DNA from: Vreelandella lionensis
Lineage (GTDB): Bacteria > Pseudomonadota > Gammaproteobacteria > Pseudomonadales > Halomonadaceae
Length of the DNA: 36,100 nucleotides
NCBI RefSeq assembly: GCF_002087295.1
Contig: NZ_MWVI01000047.1
Location: 1 to 36,100, forward strand
Direction of reading: 5' to 3'
The translations under genes and the position numbers were made by a program. Positions 25,925 to 35,082 of this stretch are shown piece after piece (position 1 is the first letter of the stretch; each line of letters opens with the position of its first letter). The notes under the pieces are model-generated. The model saw nothing but the letters and a program-made list of their open reading frames with translations, did no database searches and had not been told where the DNA came from.

Positions 25925-26443
25925 TTAGAGCACCTTACGGTCTTCTACTTTACTGTGTTCAGTGCCCGGTGGCAGCGGATGGCCTTTAGCAAGCTCTGCG
26001 CGGGTGGCATCGCGAACGTCCAGAATCTTCACCTGATAGCGCAGCGTATGACCTGCCAAGGGGTGGTTGGTATCCACCGTCACGTTATCGCCGTCGATGT
26101 TCAGCACGGTGACAATCTGCGGGCCAGCCTCGCCTTCGGTTTGAAAACGGCTACCTGGCTCAATCTCCGCACCGCCAAATGACGCGCGACTCACCTCTTG
26201 CACTAACTCTTCGTTACGCAGGCCGTAAGCATCAGCGGGAGCCAGCGTGACGCTTAGTTCATCACCTGCGGCTTTGCCGGTTAAATCTCGCTCCAAGCCC
26301 GGCAAAATATTATCGTGGCCGTGAAGATACTCCAGGGGTTTTTGACGTGCATTGGAGTCATCCAGCACGCGGGGGCTGCCATCGCTGAGCACATCGCTAA
26401 GCACGTAGTGCAGGGTCACTACCTGATGGGCGGTAATCGACAT
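25925..26443 (-). CDS. FKBP-type peptidyl-prolyl isomerase (SlyD/FkpB-like)
   Basis: Predicted cytoplasmic prolyl isomerase/chaperone of 172 residues. The FKBP domain is split: residues ~1-68 and ~125-145 form the isomerase part (VTLHYVL, then HGHDNILPGLERDLTGKAAGDEL, later TNHPLAGHTLRYQVKILDVR). The middle ~70-122 is the insert-in-flap domain typical of SlyD and FkpB. The C-terminal tail is polar but lacks the His/Cys-rich metal tail of E. coli SlyD. The start ATG has AGAGGAG upstream. It is divergent from ampG. Confidence 0.9.
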   Translation of the reverse strand: MSITAHQVVTLHYVLSDVLSDGSPRVLDDSNARQKPLEYLHGHDNILPGLERDLTGKAAGDELSVTLAPADAYGLRNEELVQEVSRASFGGAEIEPGSRFQTEGEAGPQIVTVLNIDGDNVTVDTNHPLAGHTLRYQVKILDVRDATRAELAKGHPLPPGTEHSKVEDRKVL

Positions 26444-26575
26444 GGAAAACTCCTCTCCGGTAAGCTGTCGGCTTTGTCATGGAACTCAGTCCATCAACCT
26501 CAGGGCTAGTCTAACACCGACCGGTTTTTGAGCGGGCCTAGACACCGATGTTTTCTTTTTGGAGTACACCCTTAC

Positions 26576-27946
26576 ATGCCCACCCCGACTCCTCAGCGCA
26601 GTTGGCTGGCGGCGCTTGGTATTTACTGCAAAGCGCCTGTCATCACCATGCTGTTTTTAGGCTTTTCCGCTGGTGTGCCCTTTCTATTGGTGTTTTCGAC
26701 GCTCTCCGCATGGCTACGTAGCGACGGGGTCGAAGTAGCTGCCATCGGTTTTTTTGCCTGGATCGGCATGCTCTACTCCATCAAATTCTTCTGGGCACCG
26801 GTGGTAGACCGGCTCGCGCTGCCTCTGCTCACCCGCGCTTTTGGACAACGACGCGGCTGGATGCTGTTGGCCCAGGGCATGATTGCCGCCGGTCTCATTG
26901 GCCTCGCAGGAGTAGACCCAATCGGCAACCTAGGCTGGGTCGCCGCCTTTGCGCTCTTGGTGGCATTTGGCTCCGCCACGCAGGATATTGCGATAGACGC
27001 CTACCGTATTGAATCCGCGGATGACGATGTCCAGGCGGCCATGGCCTCCACGTACATTATTGGCTATCGCGGCGGGCTGCTGGCGGCAGGGGCCGGTGCG
27101 CTTTATGTGGCATCGGCGGTATCGTGGAACGCGGCTTACCTGACCATGGCCGCCCTGGTGGGCATTGGCGTGCTTACCGTGCTGATTCGCCCAGAACCCA
27201 AGCGCGCTTCATTAACCGTGCAATTAATTCACGAACCCAAAGTGCGCGCCTTTATTCGCGCCAGCCGTGGAAAGCCCAAAACGTTGCGCCGCTTGGGCGC
27301 TTGGGTGATTGGAGCAATTGTGGGCCCGTTTACCGACTTCTTCCGCCGCTATGGGGTGAAGGCGATGGGTATTTTGGTGTTTATTGCCGTGTTCCGTATC
27401 AGCGACCTGGCCATGGCATCAATGGCCAACCCGCTCTATATCGACCTGGGCTTTTCACTGGCGACTATTGCCAACGTCACCAATATTTTCGGGATTGCGA
27501 TGAGCATTGCAGGAGGCATTCTGGGCGGGCTGCTGGTGGCCCGTTATGGCATTGGCCCACTGCTGATTTTTGGCGCGGGGCTGGTGATGGTCACCAACCT
27601 GCTGTTTGCGATGCTTGCGCTGACCGGTAATCAGGTGCCGATGCTGGTAGTCACGATCATTGGCGATAACCTCGCCAACGGCCTTGCCAGTGCGGTGTTT
27701 ATCGCGTTTCTTTCAAGCTTGACCTCACGGGCGTACACCGCCACGCAGTACGCGCTGTTTTCGTCGCTCATGACGCTACCGGGGAAATTCCTGAGCGGGG
27801 TTTGGCGGGATGTGGTGAGCGCTCAGGGTTACGCCACTTTTTTTGTGGTGGCCACAGTGCTCGGCTTACCCGCCATTTTACTGGCCATTTGGATAAGCCG
27901 AGATAAGCAACTAGTGCCTACTCCGGTTCCCGAGGCAGGCAGCTAA
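26576..27946 (+). CDS. ampG: AmpG-family muropeptide permease (MFS)
   Basis: Inner-membrane major-facilitator transporter of 456 residues that imports anhydro-muropeptides for cell-wall recycling. AmpG-type segments are clear: GFSAGVPFLLVFSTLSAWLR near residue 27, IKFFWAPVVDRL near 70, GSATQDIAIDAYRIE near 135, and GYRGGLLAAGAGALYVA near 162. A second half follows a long central loop rich in basic residues. I chose the ATG at 26576, with GGAG eleven bases upstream, over the TTG at 26528. The gene fits functionally with the lytic transglycosylase at 16946, although the two are distant. Its end lies 18 bp from the convergent SEC-C gene. Confidence 0.9.
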   Translation: MPTPTPQRSWLAALGIYCKAPVITMLFLGFSAGVPFLLVFSTLSAWLRSDGVEVAAIGFFAWIGMLYSIKFFWAPVVDRLALPLLTRAFGQRRGWMLLAQGMIAAGLIGLAGVDPIGNLGWVAAFALLVAFGSATQDIAIDAYRIESADDDVQAAMASTYIIGYRGGLLAAGAGALYVASAVSWNAAYLTMAALVGIGVLTVLIRPEPKRASLTVQLIHEPKVRAFIRASRGKPKTLRRLGAWVIGAIVGPFTDFFRRYGVKAMGILVFIAVFRISDLAMASMANPLYIDLGFSLATIANVTNIFGIAMSIAGGILGGLLVARYGIGPLLIFGAGLVMVTNLLFAMLALTGNQVPMLVVTIIGDNLANGLASAVFIAFLSSLTSRAYTATQYALFSSLMTLPGKFLSGVWRDVVSAQGYATFFVVATVLGLPAILLAIWISRDKQLVPTPVPEAGS

Positions 27947-27964
27947 AAACAGTCAGCAAACAGC

Positions 27965-29786
27965 TCAGCGGTGGCTGGCTAACCAATCCAGCGCCCCTGG
28001 CGTGGTGCGCCACTGATCACGCATTAGCGTACGGTACTGCCATGCCTCTGCGCGCGAGCCGGGGTCCACCTGCCCATCGGCATGAGGCATGGAAGGCCGC
28101 GGGTTCTCGGCACATAGCAGCTCAAGCGCATGGCGGTTATGAGCAATCACCTCGGCCAGTGCGGTTTCAGCGGCTTCCTGCTGCTCTAACCGATACAACG
28201 CCAACGTACGCCCCATCAATAGCCCAAGCACTAGTGAACCGTCATCCTTTTGCGGCTCTTCAGTCAGCGCTAGCGCCTCTTTGTTGCGGTCGTCGCGCAG
28301 CAGTTGGTCAAGCACCAGCTCTTTCAGACCCAAGCTATCTTCCTGATCAATCGCCAGCAGCTCTTCGGCTAGCTCCCGGGAGTGTTGGCGCGCGCCACGC
28401 TCCATGCCGACGACCAGCGCCAAGCCGGTGCGCAGCAGCATGGCATTATCGGCGTCGTCCCAGCACAGGCTGCCGTCGCCCGCAGCACGGGCCTGTTCCA
28501 GCCAGCGTGAAAGGCGCAGCGCCAACGGTTCCAGCAGGCTGGGTGCCATCCACGGCAGGCTGCCAAATCGGCTGGTTAGCGCCAGCGTTAGGTCTTGCAC
28601 CACCTGGGGCGCATCCAGCCACTCCGGATGGGCACACAGTTCCGACATCCACTCCACCGCGTTGCCCCAAGGGTCATCACGGAAGCCCAGCGCCACCTCT
28701 TCATCCACCATGACCTGGAACTGCTCGTGCCACGCGGCAAACAGCGTCTCTTCACGGGCGGTAGTGGTATAGTGCAGGCGGCCGGTCTCAGCATCCTGCT
28801 CAATGGAAAGCTTGGGAGCAATGGGCAGCGCCGCTAGCAGCGCCTGAAGCGAGACCAGCGGCGTCGCCATATCTTCTTCAGCGCTCAAAAGCTGGTCGGC
28901 TAGCGTTGCGCCGGGGTTATCTGCCAGAGCGGCCAGGAAATCAAGCTGGTCTTCATCTAGATCCCCCTGGCGCACCAACCGGCGATACCAGAAGTTAGCG
29001 CGCTCTTTGGCCTCTTTCTCATGGCCTTCATGGAGTAGCAGCATGGCTTCAATGTAGGCCAGCGTTGGCGAATCGGGCAGCGCCTGCTGAGCTTTGACGA
29101 ACGCCGCACGGGCGCTGTCTAAATCATCGTTATCCAGGTGCATCAAGCACAGCCGCTCAAGCGCCACGCCGCGCAAAAACAGCAGGCCAGCGCTCCATCA
29201 CGTCGTCCAACAGGTCGGCACGCTTGCGGGTAAAACCACGTTCTTGATAGATATCCAGCAGGATTTCAAAAGCAGGCTCAGCCTGCTCTGGCAGGCGCGA
29301 CCAGTCGCTGCCATCAAACAGCGACTCAAGAATCTGCATGGAACGGCCGGTTTGACCACTCTCTGCGGCAATCAGCCCAGCTTCTAGCAGCGCTTGTGGC
29401 GGTGCCTGCTGGCTATCTAGCGCCGCCTTCAGCGTGGCCCCCTTCCATTCGCGCAGCGAGAGCATCCACATCATCTGTTCAGGGATGTCGGTCGGGAAAT
29501 TAACGCGGTAGCAGCACTGCTTATATTTACGTCCGGAATCGCACCAGCACGGCTCGTTGCGGCCAGGTGTTGCCAAGGGCTCGCTAGCAAAATCCAGCCG
29601 CTCTAGCGGAGTTTGCGACCATAGAATGGGCGCTAGCGCCTGTGCGGTGGCCACATCGCCGTTAAACGCCTGCGCGCCTTTGTCACGTACCCACGTCATA
29701 AAATCGGGGTAGTGTTCCTGCTGCCTGATTGCCGAGAGTGCCCCAGAGGCAAATCCCAGCAGTTGATCGACCCATACCGCCAGCAT
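27965..29786 (-). pseudogene. SEC-C metal-binding/TPR-like protein, frameshifted
   Basis: From ATG 29786 (with GGAG upstream) the reading gives an N-terminal region, then a SEC-C zinc motif CWCDSGRKYKQCC (Cys 80, 82, 91, 92), then helical repeat-like sequence. It stops at 29157. The next frame continues with ERLCLMHLDNDDLDSARAAF and further TPR-like helices to 27965. Removing one A from the run at 29175-29179 joins the frames as WPAVLRGVALERL, giving about 606 residues. SEC-C motifs bind zinc and often mediate protein contacts (as in SecA). The function of this large form is unknown to me. The single homopolymer slip may be a sequencing error. The gene follows the ABC1-kinase gene on the same strand by 113 bp. 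Confidence 0.82.
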
Positions 29787-29899
29787 TGCCGTCTCCACTG
29801 TCTTCAAGACTATAAAATCTGTAAAACCGATTAAAAAGCGCAATAGTCTAGCATGGCTGGCGGGGCTACCGCAGCGGTCATCGCTTGGCAGGGCCTTGG

Positions 29900-31147
29900 C
29901 TAAGCAGTACGCGCCCAGCCCAGCAGCGGCTGAGTTCGGTCGTGCATATCTAAACGGGCCTTTAAGCGGACCAAGTTCCAGTAATGGCCGTTGAGCGCTC
30001 GAGAGAGCAGCAGCGTATCTGCCGGTGGCTGAAGGCGGTCCATGGCCGCCCACACTTTGGGGGTGAGCTCCCGCAGACGGCGGTGAACGCGCACATCGCT
30101 GAAATCCTGCTCACCGGGGGCAAACAGCGGCGTAATACACTCAGCGGACTCGCGATACAGCGCCAGCGGAGCGCCTTGGCCCTGGCGGCCGCCCATCTTC
30201 ATCAGCGCGTCATCCATGGCCATTGGGTCTTGGGCCAGGGTAGCATCCAGCAGTTGCATCATGGCCTTTAGCCGCGCCTCGGGAACGGGAATCACTGCGC
30301 CCAAATCGTAAATCACTAAGCGGCCCTGCTCATCGCAGGCAAAGTTGCCTGCGTGGGGGTCAGCGTGCAGCTCACGGTAGGTAAATAGCTCCTCGGTAAT
30401 CCAGTCCGCCAGTGCAACGGCCACTTTTTGACGGGTCGCGTCATCCGCGCTTTCTAAATCCCGTAGCGGGGTGCCGTCGACAAAGCGCATGGCCAATACG
30501 TGCTGGCCGGAGAGTTCAAACAGCGGCTCGGGGATCACCAGCGCTGGGTTATCTTGGTAGCGCTCCCGGTAACGGGCCAGCGCTTGGGCCTCGGCGTGGT
30601 AGTCCAGCTCGTCCCGCAGCCCGGCTGCCAACTCCTCAAACAGCGCATCTAGCCGTGCCTGAGGGACGTTGAACCAGCGCCCAAGTCCCATAATGCGCCT
30701 CACTTGTTTAAGGTCGCTCTCTAAAACCTCAGCAAGCCCTGGGTACTGCACTTTGAGCACCACGGTTTCACCTTCGTGGGTCACCGCCTTGTGCACCTGC
30801 CCCATCGAAGCGCTGGCAAAGGGGCGCTCTTCAATCTCGCGGAAGTGCGTTTGGATATCACCGTACTGCAGCACTAGCGCCTCGCGAATTTTCGGCCAGG
30901 GCATCGGCTCAGCCTGGCGTTGCAGGCGGGCCAACTCGTTGGCCAGCTCCGGCGGCAGCAGGTCATCCCACTGGGACATAATTTGAGCTAGCTTCATGGC
31001 CGGGCCTTTTAATTCAGAAAGCCCTTCAAACAGCGCCTCACCTAGCGCTTGCCAATCCGCTTGGCCGCCTAGCCGCGTTTTCAGCAGGGCACCACCCGTA
31101 CGCGCACCCAGCCCAAATAAACGTCGTGTTCTTCCGCGCTCGCGCAT
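29900..31147 (-). CDS. ABC1/AarF/UbiB-family atypical protein kinase
   Basis: Protein of 415 residues of the UbiB/ADCK atypical kinase family. Motifs in order are the KxGQ-like segment LKGPAMKLAQIMS (49-58, with Ala in place of Gly), the alanine-rich-loop equivalent FASASMGQVHKA, the lysine strand VVLKVQYPG, the catalytic ELHADPHAGNF, and the metal Asp in YDLGAV. Membrane helices are not obvious, so it may be a soluble paralogue rather than the ubiquinone-pathway UbiB; no ubi genes are nearby. The ATG at 31147 follows GGGAGG. It is divergent from topB. Confidence 0.88.
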   Translation of the reverse strand: MRERGRTRRLFGLGARTGGALLKTRLGGQADWQALGEALFEGLSELKGPAMKLAQIMSQWDDLLPPELANELARLQRQAEPMPWPKIREALVLQYGDIQTHFREIEERPFASASMGQVHKAVTHEGETVVLKVQYPGLAEVLESDLKQVRRIMGLGRWFNVPQARLDALFEELAAGLRDELDYHAEAQALARYRERYQDNPALVIPEPLFELSGQHVLAMRFVDGTPLRDLESADDATRQKVAVALADWITEELFTYRELHADPHAGNFACDEQGRLVIYDLGAVIPVPEARLKAMMQLLDATLAQDPMAMDDALMKMGGRQGQGAPLALYRESAECITPLFAPGEQDFSDVRVHRRLRELTPKVWAAMDRLQPPADTLLLSRALNGHYWNLVRLKARLDMHDRTQPLLGWARTA

Positions 31148-31194
31148 AAAAACCGCCTCCCAGTGCTTTGCGACAGCTTACTCAATCCGATAAT

Positions 31195-31250
31195 TTTATA
31201 CAAAAACTATACATCACGAACGCACTAGACATGTTCTATACCTGTATAAA
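31195..31250. promoter_or_regulatory. AT-rich divergent promoter region with inverted repeat
   Basis: TTTATACA (31195-31202) and TGTATAAA (31243-31250) are perfect reverse complements 40 bp apart, in the spacer between the ABC1-kinase and topB genes. Each arm contains a TATA core that could act as a -10 element in its own direction. No regulator is suggested. Confidence 0.35.
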
Positions 31251-31333
31251 TTTTCACTCCTAATCCCTCTATCAGCAGGGCAGGTTCTGCTAACATAAAC
31301 GTCTGTTTTCTATATATGCCAGGGCCATAACGT

Positions 31334-33301
31334 ATGCGTTTGATTATCGCTGAGAAACCCAGCCTCGCCCGTGCCATTGCCGATGCCCTGCCCGGCGGCG
31401 GTCAACGTCAGGAAGGGGCGATTATCTGCGGCGATACCACGGTGACTTGGTGCCTGGGCCACTTGTTGGAACAAGCTCCTCCTGAAGCCTACGACCCCGT
31501 CGATAAACAGTGGCGGCTCGACCGGCTACCCATCGTGCCCGGCACGTGGCAGCTCGCGCCGCGCCCCAAAGCCCGTGGCCAGCTAGCGGTGATTCGTAAA
31601 CTGATCAAGCAGGCTACCAGCGTGGTGCACGCTGGCGACCCGGACCGCGAAGGCCAGCTGCTGGTGCAGGAGGTGATCGAGCATTTGAAGTACCGTGGCC
31701 CGGTGCAGCGGCTATTGATTAGCGACCTCAACCGCCCAGCGGTAAGCCGAGCGCTGGCCAGCCTGCGCCCGAATACGGAGTTTCAGCCGCTGTTTCAGGC
31801 GGCCCAGGCGCGCTCTCGGGCTGACTGGCTGTATGGCATTAATCTCACCCGCGCCTGGACGCTCACCGGCCGCCAAGCCGGGCACGATGGCGTGCTCTCG
31901 GTAGGCCGCGTACAAACCCCCGTGCTTGGGCTGATTGTGCGGCGGGACAACAGCATTCGTGATTTCAAACCCCATCCTTTCTACCCGCTTTGGGTAGATT
32001 TACAGGTGGCGCAAGGCCAGCTGCGTGCCTGGTGGGCTCCTAAAGCGCATCAACCTTTGGATGAGCAAGGGCGACTGATTGACCGCACGCCCGCCGATGC
32101 CCTGGCCGCTCAGCTACCCGGCGCACGCGGCACGCTCACCACATTAGACCAACAGGAGAAGCGCCAAGCGCCACCGCTGCCCTACTCGCTTTCTGCCTTG
32201 CAGGTAGATGCCGCCCGCCGCTTTGGGCTTTCCGCGCAGATGGTGCTGGATATTTGCCAGCGGCTTTACGAGCAGCACAAACTGATCACCTACCCCCGCT
32301 CAGACTGCCGCTACCTGCCGGAGGAGCACCTAGCGCTTGCCCAGCGTAGCCTCTCCGGTGCTTGCCAGAATGACGACACGTTACGAGGTTGGCTCAACGG
32401 GGCCGACTTTACCCTGCGCTCGAAAGCCTGGAACGATAAGCAGGTGGGCGCGCACCACGCCTTAGCACCGACCGGCAAGCCCGCCGATTTCAGCCAACTT
32501 TCCGCCACCGAAGGCCATGTGTTTCGACTGATCGTGCGCAACGTGATGGCGCAGTTCTACCGACCGCTGCGCACTTTTGAAGTGAAAGCCGAGTTCACTC
32601 TGCTGAACGAAGCCTTCCGCGCTCGCGGCCAAAGCATTCTCGACCCCGGCTGGAAGCCACTGTTCACCACCCGCGAAGACACCCCGCCGCTACCGCCGCT
32701 CACCCAAGGCGAAACCTGCCAAGCACTCGCCGCAGGCGTGGAGGAAAAAGAGACCCGGCCACCAGAACCGTTCACCGATGCCAGCTTAATCAAAGCAATG
32801 ATGAACATTGGCCGCTACGTGGACGACCCAAACGTGCGCCGCACTCTGCGCGACACCGACGGCCTGGGCACCGAAGCCACCCGCGCAGGCATTATCGAAA
32901 CTCTGGTGCAGCGCGGCTACCTGGTGCGCCAGCAAAAAGCCCTACGCGCCACCAAACTCGGCTGCGCACTGATCGCCGCGCTGCCTAGCGCCGTCAGCAC
33001 ACCGGAACGCACTGCCCTCTGGGAGCAACGCCTGCGAGCGATCTCTGAACAGCAAGACGACCCCAACGCCTTCCAACACGCGCTGCTGGAAGACTTACGC
33101 GCCCTACTAAGCCAAAGCGACGCGGCCAAACTACGCCACAGCCTACAAACCGCCCAAGGCGAAGTTGGAGGCCCCGCCAAACGCAGCGGAGCCACTAAGA
33201 AAAGCTACACACGGCGTAAAAGTACCGGCAGTAAGAAAACTACGGGGAGTCGAAGTAGTGCAGCAGGTAAGCGGAGTACGGGAAAGAGGCGCAGCAGCTA
33301 G
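31334..33301 (+). CDS. topB: DNA topoisomerase III
   Basis: Type IA topoisomerase of 655 residues that decatenates and relaxes DNA through a transient single-strand break. The N-terminal TOPRIM domain holds IIAEKPSLA (Glu7) and DPDRE (102-106), and the active-site Tyr320 is in KLITYPRSDCRYLP. HHALAPTGK and GLGTEATRAGIIETL are also typical of TopB. The last ~45 residues form a very basic Lys/Arg/Ser/Thr-rich tail (KRSGATKKSYTRRKSTGSKK and onward) with no zinc fingers, likely a DNA-binding tail. The gene looks intact and stands alone. Confidence 0.95.
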   Translation: MRLIIAEKPSLARAIADALPGGGQRQEGAIICGDTTVTWCLGHLLEQAPPEAYDPVDKQWRLDRLPIVPGTWQLAPRPKARGQLAVIRKLIKQATSVVHAGDPDREGQLLVQEVIEHLKYRGPVQRLLISDLNRPAVSRALASLRPNTEFQPLFQAAQARSRADWLYGINLTRAWTLTGRQAGHDGVLSVGRVQTPVLGLIVRRDNSIRDFKPHPFYPLWVDLQVAQGQLRAWWAPKAHQPLDEQGRLIDRTPADALAAQLPGARGTLTTLDQQEKRQAPPLPYSLSALQVDAARRFGLSAQMVLDICQRLYEQHKLITYPRSDCRYLPEEHLALAQRSLSGACQNDDTLRGWLNGADFTLRSKAWNDKQVGAHHALAPTGKPADFSQLSATEGHVFRLIVRNVMAQFYRPLRTFEVKAEFTLLNEAFRARGQSILDPGWKPLFTTREDTPPLPPLTQGETCQALAAGVEEKETRPPEPFTDASLIKAMMNIGRYVDDPNVRRTLRDTDGLGTEATRAGIIETLVQRGYLVRQQKALRATKLGCALIAALPSAVSTPERTALWEQRLRAISEQQDDPNAFQHALLEDLRALLSQSDAAKLRHSLQTAQGEVGGPAKRSGATKKSYTRRKSTGSKKTTGSRSSAAGKRSTGKRRSS

Positions 33302-33458
33302 GCACTTGTTGTTAAATAAATAGCCAAGCCAATTTATTGAAATCAATCAAGGTAACGGTATAAAAGCATCCTAAAACGCAACAACATAGCTATCCACCTC
33401 TTCTCAACTATACTTCTTGCGGGCCAAGTGGCCCTGCACCTCGAAAGGAGGGCGCGTT

Positions 33459-33845
33459 ATGCACATTTCAAAAGAAGCTATCCCTGTCCAGTTAGACGTA
33501 CCTGGAGCAGTCGCCCGACAGCAAACCGACTTTGGAGACGTAACAGGGTTTGGGAAAATGGGTGCTGAATACTTCTCCTTTGGTTCCGGCACTGATATCA
33601 CCGAACTGCTGCACGGCCTTGAGGGGGACAGTTGCCAATGCCCGCACTGGGGTTATGTCGTCAAAGGCGCTATCACTGCGCTATTCTCTGACCACAGCGA
33701 GGAAACCTCGAAGGAAGGTGATTTGTTTTACTGGCCACCTGGGCACAGCGTTCGTGCGGAAGAGGATACGGATATCGTGATGTTCAGCCCACAACATGAG
33801 CATGGTTTGGTTATCGACCATATCAAGCATAAGCTCGCTATTTAA
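33459..33845 (+). CDS. Small cupin-domain protein
   Basis: Protein of 128 residues with a single cupin fold: CQCPHWGYVVKGAITALFSDH as the first motif and EGDLFYWPPGHSVRAEED as the second. The usual three-His metal set is only partly present (His in CPHWGYV and PPGHSV). The start ATG has a very strong AAAGGAGG site. The function is unknown. It lies upstream of kynA but is separated by a 342-bp gap, so a shared operon is uncertain. Confidence 0.82.
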   Translation: MHISKEAIPVQLDVPGAVARQQTDFGDVTGFGKMGAEYFSFGSGTDITELLHGLEGDSCQCPHWGYVVKGAITALFSDHSEETSKEGDLFYWPPGHSVRAEEDTDIVMFSPQHEHGLVIDHIKHKLAI

Positions 33846-34187
33846 ACTCTCCTGCAACATGCGGCAATCAATCAACCTGCTTTCGCTCTTAGGCATGTGG
33901 CACTCTTAGCATTAAAACGCCTCAATTTGAGTGAAAGCAGGGCTGAGCTCAATATCGCCACCACCATTATCAAATTGACTGTTCCTTTAGCGGAACTCTA
34001 TGAAGTCACCCTGCCCCTACCCACCCAATCAAAATATAATCTGTCTACAGCGATGATAAACCACGTTTTGGCCTCCGCAGACTTTGATTGAAAGCGTACT
34101 CAATCAGAGACTTAAACTGGCGACTGACATATTCTGGGATCTAAGCGAGCCGAACGTACAAACATCAATAAGCAAGGCAGGCTAACT
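33846..34187. other. Gene-poor gap before kynA
   Basis: These 342 bases hold only a 64-codon GTG reading frame (33897-34091) without a ribosome site or recognisable family. I see no clear terminator or operator. The kynA promoter should lie in its right half. Confidence 0.5.
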
Positions 34188-35021
34188 ATGCAACTCCCCA
34201 ATAACAACGATGATCACGAAGCCATTCACTGGGACCAGGACATTAGCTACGGTCAATATTTAGACCTTGAGCCACTCCTGGCCTGCCAGAATCCATTATC
34301 CAAAGAGCACGACGAACTGCTCTTTATCGTGATTCATCAGGTCTCGGAGCTTTGGATCAAGCTCTGCCTACATGAAGCACACGGGGCGGCTGCGTATATC
34401 CAGCAAGACAATCTTTCTCCAGCCTTCAAGATGCTAAGCCGGGTTTCCCGCATACAGGAGCAGTTAATCAAAGCCTGGGAAGTGCTGGTAACCATGACTC
34501 CGGCGGATTACGCCAGCTTTAGGGACAGCCTAGGCCAAAGCTCGGGATTTCAATCGTATCAGTACCGCGAAATCGAGTTTCTGTTGGGCAACAAGAATGC
34601 CAAACTAATCGAAGCGCACCGCTCTAGACCTCAGCATTATCAAAAACTTCAGAAAGTGCTGAACGCGCCGAGCCTTTACGACATTGCACTGCAGCTGCTA
34701 GCGCGACGGGGGTTTGCTATTCCGCAAGAGAAAATCGAGCGCGATTGGAGCATTCCCTATACCGCCAGTAGCGAGGTGGAAGCAGCCTGGAGCGCGATCT
34801 ATCACAACAGTCAAAAGCACTGGGATCTCTATGAGCTTGCCGAGAAGTTGGTAGATATTGAATTCAACTTCCAGCGCTGGCGTTTTAACCACATGAAAAC
34901 GGTGGAGCGCATTATTGGTTACCGGCGCGGCACCGGGGGTACGGCGGGAGTCAACTATCTGGTCAAGGCGCTGGATTTACAGTTCTTCCCTGAACTGTGG
35001 AGCGTCAGAACGTCTATTTAA
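34188..35021 (+). CDS. kynA: Tryptophan 2,3-dioxygenase
   Basis: Haem dioxygenase that opens the tryptophan indole ring to N-formylkynurenine, the first step of the kynurenine pathway. The sequence has the family signatures SYGQYLDLEPLL, EHDELLFIVIHQVSELWIKL, FQSYQYREIEFLLGNKN, WRFNHMKTVERIIGYRRGTGGTAGVNYL and FFPELWSVR. The haem-ligating His is in RWRFNHMKTV. The length of 277 residues is normal for the bacterial homotetramer. It is followed 61 bp later by kynU. No formamidase (kynB) is visible, so that step is encoded elsewhere. Confidence 0.95.
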   Translation: MQLPNNNDDHEAIHWDQDISYGQYLDLEPLLACQNPLSKEHDELLFIVIHQVSELWIKLCLHEAHGAAAYIQQDNLSPAFKMLSRVSRIQEQLIKAWEVLVTMTPADYASFRDSLGQSSGFQSYQYREIEFLLGNKNAKLIEAHRSRPQHYQKLQKVLNAPSLYDIALQLLARRGFAIPQEKIERDWSIPYTASSEVEAAWSAIYHNSQKHWDLYELAEKLVDIEFNFQRWRFNHMKTVERIIGYRRGTGGTAGVNYLVKALDLQFFPELWSVRTSI

Positions 35022-35082
35022 CGGCGACGCCTAGCCCACCCTGAACTGAACGTGATGGCATTCGATTGTCTGGAGAATGGAT

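Noticed and set aside
27124..27630. A 168-codon frame inside ampG
   Set aside because: It is an out-of-frame shadow of the transporter, with no ribosome site.
28042..28713. A 223-codon plus-strand reading frame opposite the TPR-like protein
   Set aside because: The composition (Pro/Ala/Arg/His-rich) is that of an antisense frame in GC-rich coding DNA. The minus-strand protein is coherent and helical, so it is the real one.
33897..34091. 64-codon reading frame between the cupin gene and kynA
   Set aside because: It starts with GTG, has no ribosome site, shows no recognisable domain and lies in a region that must hold the kynA promoter.
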